A stretch of DNA of 64,000 nucleotides from Paracentrotus lividus (Eukaryota > Echinodermata > Echinoidea > Camarodonta > Echinidae), in the NCBI GenBank assembly GCA_940671915.1, contig CALNVZ010003435.1, positions 14,721,744-14,785,743 on the forward strand, written 5' to 3'. This document shows, in pieces, positions 57,890-64,000 of this stretch. Position 1 is the stretch's first letter; each line of letters starts with the position of its first letter. The translations under genes were made by a program, and so were the position numbers. The notes under the pieces were generated by a model. That model was given only the letters and a program-made list of their open reading frames with translations. It was not told where the DNA came from and made no database searches.

Positions 57890-58278
57890 AAAGAAAGCGT
57901 TCTTGAGTGTGGTCACTGGGGCGAATCCCATCTATTCAGTCGTTCCGATCAACGAACCGCATGGTTTAAAACCAAGATCGTCAATTATACAAGCCAGTCG
58001 GGAAGTTGTGCTGAAAGGAAGAACAGACAACCCGGCCACTCCCTTTTTTTTCTTAACGCACCAACCTCGTTTTTCCAGCGAGGTTAAGCTTTCTCCCCAC
58101 GAAGTCCATTACTTTCGGAGTTCAGACTGGGGGACTTTTCAGGGATCGCTGTCTTTCGAAAACTCTTCAACCCTTCTGGCTTATTTATTTCTTAGTTTTC
58201 TTTCGACCCGGGTCGTCGGATCAGGGTAGGAAGATCTTACCAGAGAAAAAGTACCGACGGACGAAAACTTTTTACAAA
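57890..58278 (+). promoter_or_regulatory. Probable promoter and 5' leader of the signal-peptide gene
   Basis: Base composition rises to a less AT-rich, CpG-containing sequence just before the signal-peptide ATG, unlike the surrounding DNA. I see no convincing TATA box; ggcttatttattt near 58180 is the nearest AT-rich candidate. The long open frame across 57903-58229 has no recognisable protein features and is probably untranslated. Confidence 0.3.
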
Positions 58279-58345
58279 ATGGAAAGGACTCGTTTTTCAT
58301 TGGTCTTCGTCGTCGCTGTCGTCGCCAGCCTCGCCCAAGCTCAAA
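58279..58345 (+). CDS. Signal-peptide first exon of an unidentified secreted or membrane protein
   Basis: The ATG at 58279 has context acaaaATGG and encodes MERTRFSLVFVVAVVASLAQ then AQ. This is a textbook signal peptide: basic start, hydrophobic core, and cleavage likely after AQA or LAQ. It ends in phase 1 at a good donor (AAA|GTAAGA). Phase-1 junctions straight after a signal peptide are common in extracellular modular proteins. The GC-richer stretch 57903-58278 upstream is probably promoter and 5' untranslated sequence. No second exon could be identified before the window ends. The identity is unknown. Confidence 0.65.
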
Positions 58346-60870
58346 GTAAGAAAGATGATTTTTTAAACCTTATTTTACAACAAAATTCGTCATTCATTCA
58401 GTAGTTGTAAGCAGTCATAATGCATTATGTATGGGGGACTGATATCTCTTTTGGAGTTATATTTCACATCTGCTTTAAACGAGTACAATAAAGTGTGTTA
58501 AAAGTGAGATATGAAAGCACTTGTTTGATGAATGCTTACAATTACATTTTTGTTAAAGTTTAAATTTGCCGTTTGACTACAAACTAATTAAAGCGATCTT
58601 CAAAGACGAGGACATTAATGCAACGACGTATGGAATTTCTTAGACCCGCCCATTAGAAATCTGGACGAGATTCCACATAAATAGATTCACCTCTTCATGG
58701 TCAAATCGTTTACCAGAGGTCCTGTGAATAGTATGTTTAAGAATCTCGTTCAATGATTTACCAATAGGTATGCTACTGTTTGAAATATCCGTATAGGTGT
58801 CTCCATGCGTAGATGGATACTTCTAATAAAATATAATACTAATCTGTCGTAACGCGTTTTTAAGGTTTTGTGGGGAGTGAGGCAAATAAATCTGTACTTT
58901 CAAAAGAACTTTCTGACTGAGTAGCGTATCAGGTTCCAAAACTCCAGAATACAGAAATAAATAATTGGAAAAAGAGATTTCGGACAGGCTAATTATATTC
59001 AGCCAACTCTTGCGGTAATTTTTTTTAAAAGACCGTTTGATTCGATTCCTTTTATTGATTGGGATACATCCACACATAACTTATTGATTATAAAACCACT
59101 GGAGCTTGGTATTTATTCATCTTGGATGGAGTAGAACATAAAGCATGTTTTTCTTTTAAGCGGAATTCAGATAAAAGAAGCAACACACTACATTCCATTA
59201 GATAGGTTTGTGAGGTTTTTTGTTGTCAGTTATGTCAGGAAACGTTAAATCGAAATCTTATGAAATGGCATTTTTAGGGGGTGTGTCTGCACAACTGTTT
59301 TGTTACAGTGACTGAACTTATATGTGCTATTTCTTATTAGGCCTACACAAATGTCATCCATAATGAGAAGCAGAAATTAAACCTACAATGATTTAATTGA
59401 AAGGAATGCAGAATATGTAGACAATAATTATAACTACAATTTCAAGGTTTTTACTATGCGGTTTCAACGTGTTATTCATTGTAATTATAGCAGCCTCACA
59501 ACAGTTACATTAGTTCTTACATTGGAAATAAAACATTAAAAATATACCGGTCATCATTATGAATTCCTTTACAAACAAAGGTTGTTCTAGACAACCGAAA
59601 ATCTGGTCCGATGTTTTTTCCGACATTACAACCAACTAATGTACGCAAACTAGATTCAAAATATTGAAGTTTATTTTCTTAATAGGTTATTGGTATACCT
59701 CGTTAGAGAGTCCATAATTTATTATTAACTTAAAAAAAAAAAAAAAAAAAAAAAAAAGTATATTGGCTGACAACAGAATATACTACCTCACTCCTTCTGA
59801 AAGGGCATGTGAAATTTCATTTACTATGGCAGAGACAAAGTAACCCAACTTCATAATGATTTTTTTGTCCCCCCCCAAAAAAAGCAACTTTTTATCTAAA
59901 ATCCAAAGATTTTCTGTTACCATGACAACATACTTTTCAAATATGATTTTATAGCCCATGTAGAATATTGCATTTATACATACCTTCAGGGTTGGATAAA
60001 TTTTGGATGAATTTACGTAAAGTTATGGAGTAAAGAGTCAACTAGGTCCTCGATGCAGCCCCTTTAGAAATAAAAATGTATACAAATTGTTATGTTACCA
60101 TGGTAACGACTCTCATGGCCTTATATGCACCACTTTCAGTCAGTGTCCGGCCCATGGACTATTACAACATATTAAATATCTTAACGTAATTATACCAGTA
60201 TTAGTATTCACATATTGGCGTTGTCTCATACATGCTTTTTTTATTCGTAAGTTCTTCGGGACGTACATGGGAAATGTGCTTCACCGATATGTTTACCATT
60301 TCATTAGGTGTTAATACCTGTGTATAACAAACAGTGGTTAAAAATCCAGGTCACCTATTAGGGTATTCCAAAATGCGTTTTTCATAAGAAATCTGAGCTA
60401 TTCAATACAAAATAAGCACAATATCTTGAAGAATGCAACATTATCCAACCCAAGGTCTGTGGGTATTATATTACGACTATGCTGTGAATAATTTGTATGG
60501 AAGAATGCCCACTCCCTCAGAAATGTTAATAAGGAAATGCACTTTCGGTTCATCCTATGTAATCCTAGATATGTTAAGAGAAGGGCGGTAATGTGTATAT
60601 TTCAATATTTTGCCATCTCGATAATGTGAAAACGTAAATAAAAACTGCTCAATCTAGGCAAGAAAAGCTTTTTTTATAGTCTCATGGTCTTTATCGTATC
60701 CAGAGAACTACGCCAGGTATATGTTTAGAGTTAGGGGTAGATGTCCCGGGTATAATTGTCCTGGTGCTGTCCCTGGTAACCTTCTTGGGGAGGGTTGTCT
60801 GGGTGGGCCGATGTTATCGAACATGTCTTTATTTTGTAGTTAATATAATTCAGGTCACAACAAAATTACT

Positions 60871-60901
<31 letters not shown>

Positions 60902-62070
60902 CCACACCCACACATTCACCTTACAAAATGGAAGGGAGGTCTGCCTGTACAAGTCATGAGGCTATAGTGGAGCAGTTTAGGCTCGCTTTACAAACTTTAG
61001 AAATATTCTCAAAAAAGTTAGCGAGAGGGAAAACTGTATGCCTGCTTGAATAGCAAATATCGCATTGTATTATCGTTGGGCCGATCGTGAAATATGCACA
61101 TTTAACATAAGTATTTAGAGAGAGGTTGGCAAATGTTTAGAATACCCTTATTTCCTTCTGAATGGCATTTGTACCAACACTCCACCAATGCAATGCTTGC
61201 ATCACTTGGTGCCACCGGTATGTTACGTAATATCTAGTTTTGTGAAAGAAAGTGTAGCTATTGTATTCGACTTGGAATATTCATTGATGAATAAGAGTAG
61301 AAACCTTTTGCAAACATTGTCATTGATTACTCCGGTAATTCCGTGTTTGTGTTTTTGAAGAATCGAAGGCACATTTAAAGGTAGTACACAGACGATTTCA
61401 ATCGGAATCATGAACGTGGATCAAAATGCAACCCTTTTTTCTTCTCTTTTTTCTTAATACCGTCCGCCCTGAAATTATATTTGCGTTTGAGAATTGAGAG
61501 GTAAAAGAAGGGAACGTTTCGAAATACTGTGTTTTGAACTGAATAACATAAAATTTAATCATTGTTAAGCTGAAGAACAGTACCCGGGAAAAGTATAACT
61601 TGTTGTAAGAGTAAAATGCTATTTGCATCATGTCTCATGTCCGTTACGCGTCAATTTTTTTCCTTCAGTTTGTAAGAAGAATATTGTGAAATTCATCTTT
61701 ATGTCACCAGTACCAAAATGTGTGATAGATGGAATAAAATATGCTTTGTAATAGTGAATTAAGTGTGAAGATGTTTCGGGAGAAAAAAAAGAAGAAAAAA
61801 AGAACTCTACATTTCATAATTTATTGTTTGGACCTGAATTTTACTGCAGGAAAATCTGAAACAATATTATTCGCTTCAAATTCCAAAGTCCCAATTTCAT
61901 TGAGGGAAAAAATATTGAAGCTACAGCAACACTGTGAACTCAATGTGACAATTTGTCAAAGCAGCAATTGAGCTGATCTTGTATGAGAGTGATAAATAAG
62001 TGGTTAAAAGAGGATGTGACCTAATTTTAGCTTAACTTATATATAACGACACCATCATAATAGTTCTCAT
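58346..62070. other. First intron of the signal-peptide gene, or intergenic
   Basis: AT-rich, with an A run at 59731-59757 and (CA)n at 60873-60902. No exon with matching phase was recognised. Confidence 0.45.
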
Positions 62071-62077
62071 GGACAAT

Positions 62078-62757
62078 TACCTCACATAATTTACTGGAAA
62101 ACCAAGAAGAGACGGATTAGTTTGTGTTCTACTGTAATTGTTGCACATTCCAAAGCACTGTTTCTTTGCAAGGCATTCTGATTTATCTGAATATAACTTG
62201 AAGTTTAAATAGATTCCACAGCAGCAAAATGACAGAGTTACATAACCCCAAAAGCCGAAACCCCTACTTTCAATAATTATATAAAATTACCTCACATAAT
62301 TTACTTGGAAACCAAGAACGAGACGGATAAGTTTCTATTTCTACTGTAATTGTTGCACATTCCAGAGCACCGTTTCTTTGCAGGGCATTTTGACTTATCT
62401 GAATATAACTTGAAGTTAAGTAGATTCCACAGTAGCAAAATGACAGAGTTACATCATGGAGTAAAAAGTTTTACTCCATGGTTACATAACCCCAAAAGCC
62501 GAACCCTATTTTCAATAGTTATATAAAATTACCTCACAAAATTTACTTGGAAACCAAGAAGAGGACGGATTAGTTTCTATTCTACTGTAATTGTTGCACA
62601 TTCCAGAGCACTGTTTCTTTGCAGGGCATTTTGACTTATCTGAATATAACTTGAAGTTTAAATAGATTCCACAGCAGCAAAATGACAGAGTTACATCATG
62701 GAGTAAAAAAGTTTTACTCCATGGTTACATAACCCAATAGTTATATAAAATTACCTC
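62078..62757. repeat. Three-copy tandem repeat of ~210-240 bp
   Basis: Units start ttacctcacataatttactg (about 62078, 62288, 62528). Each contains gtaattgttgcacattcca and gacagagttacat. Units 2 and 3 carry an extra palindrome, catggagtaaaa.gttttactccatg, which is absent from unit 1. Confidence 0.92.
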
Positions 62758-63408
62758 GGGCGGCCAAAGCAGGGAGATGGGAGGAACCCATCAACTTGGG
62801 CTAAGTAATGATTATGTAAGATTTGGTTGCATTCACACATTGAATGCACTTCCAAACTGCAAATGAAGGTGTGACAACGCATTCATATAGGCTACATACA
62901 AAACATTTTATCATAATTCGTGATATACGGTGATGATGTGTATCAATGTTTACTAGAATCTAGAAAAATTGATACCAATGAAATACGATCTTTAGATTTA
63001 GTGGTTTGGTTGTCTTGCACCAAGAAGTCTACACAAAATTTCTTAGTCTAAATGTCCGAACGAAAATATATGCAAATGTATTTCTCTAATCGTATAAGCC
63101 GATATCAGACAGAAAAGTTAGTAAAGGTCAGTTACACAAATAACAAAGTAAATTATCCAGTAAACATTTCAAGAAAGCATTCACGTATAACTTGGTGAAT
63201 GTAATTGTACAATTATTATTTCTTTTTATTTTAATCGTCTAACGGGACTCTGTATAACGTCATGATCCTCAGGGAAAAGAATAGGTGTAAATCGTCTTAT
63301 CAAAAGCGAGGACGAGTTTGCTTAGACACACCAGGCATGGTCTCTGAATACCACCATTGTCATCACGAAAATTTTTAATACACCATGTCTACGTTTTTAA
63401 ATGAGAAA

Positions 63409-63720
63409 CCGGGGACAATTGTAACAGTTTTTTCCAAATTTGATCTATCAACTTTATTAAAGCTAAATACTTGCTTAAAACTAAATAAAATGAAATATGC
63501 ATATCTTGTAGCTTGACATAGGTTTGAGGCTGAGTACAACAAGTTATTTTGAAGCCATTTACCATTTCAGAAAACAAGAGTCGAGTGTACAATTGGCCCC
63601 GTGTCCAGGGGCATTGTAAAGACGTTACGGGCAATTGTAACACATGAAATTGTTACATTTTATTTTTCTTACAAAGCTATGCACTTGACAGATCCAAGAT
63701 CCTAAACCAAAAGCTTAATT
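63409..63720. mobile_element. Partial relative of the 20890-23061 element
   Basis: ggggacaattgtaacagttt through ctatgcacttgacagatc is the reverse complement of the right end of the 2.2 kb element, with small changes. Confidence 0.75.
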
Positions 63721-64000
63721 ATGATTAAAACACTACAATGATTGCGATTTATTATTATATTTTCCAACTGTTATATTCATGATATGGGGCAAAATGTTAA
63801 GATAAAAAAAAAAAAAAACAAAAAAAAAAAAATTCAATTCTTAATTTGGTCTTTATCTTACTTTGTACCTACCAATATATCTTTAAAACTGACAAATTGT
63901 GGTATTAAACTTATATTAGCCTACGCCTTTGACCTTTAACACATTCTTGTCCAAATAAAGTGATACATTTTCTGCAAAGAAGTAAAAATGTAATCCTCTT

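Noticed and set aside
57903..58229. 108-residue open frame before the signal-peptide exon
   Set aside because: No recognisable domain. It lies where the promoter and 5' leader are expected and is out of context with the downstream ATG.

Overview
This is eukaryotic nuclear DNA: AT-rich, intron-rich, full of microsatellites and short inverted-repeat transposons. A vertebrate-type alpha-2,3-sialyltransferase gene together with this repeat landscape suggests a deuterostome marine invertebrate, most likely an echinoderm such as a sea urchin. This is an inference from gene content, because nothing in the window names the species. A 25-base run of N at 41977-42001 shows it is a draft-quality scaffold.

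Three genes can be supported. (1) On the plus strand, positions 5.3-14.6 kb hold a seven-exon ST3Gal-like sialyltransferase (family GT29). All six introns have GT..AG borders, all phases match, and the L, S, III and VS sialyl motifs are in the expected order. If the ATG at 5306 is the true start, the protein is 381 residues. (2) On the minus strand, 36.5-24.5 kb hold an SLC16/monocarboxylate-transporter-like gene of the major facilitator superfamily. I could assemble it completely from three common exons plus one of two alternative first exons. The two first exons are tandem duplicates about 3 kb apart with the same splice phase, and they predict 453- and 449-residue proteins that differ only in the N-terminus and the first transmembrane helix. 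(3) On the plus strand at 58.3 kb is the signal-peptide exon of an unidentified secreted or membrane protein, whose remaining exons lie inside or beyond a first intron longer than 5.6 kb.

The rest is mostly mobile-element debris. There are about twenty inverted-repeat (MITE/foldback) elements, including a TTAA-flanked piggyBac-like element (10.36-10.73 kb), TA-flanked Tc1/mariner-like elements (34.0-34.9, 35.1-35.9, 51.7-52.6 kb), a two-copy family with a second MITE nested in one copy (19.1-19.8 kb), and a 2.2 kb element with ends reading gtaggggagac (20.9-23.1 kb) that has a partial inverted relative at 63.4-63.7 kb.

The largest structure is an imperfect palindrome of about 8 kb (37.54-45.61 kb). 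Its arms of roughly 2.8-2.9 kb carry mirrored copies of a non-LTR retrotransposon 3' end, a smaller foldback element and a repeated gctcgcgcttcgcgctcgc motif. The sequence gap sits in its spacer. Other repeats are a 26-27 bp tandem array (46.19-46.57 kb), a three-copy 230-240 bp tandem repeat containing a perfect-looking hairpin (62.08-62.76 kb), an AACAAGCCCAACCAACC minisatellite, and many simple repeats. Segments 1-1.1, 2.6-4.3, 14.6-18.9, 46.6-50.0 and 52.6-55.0 kb contain nothing I could assign to a gene.
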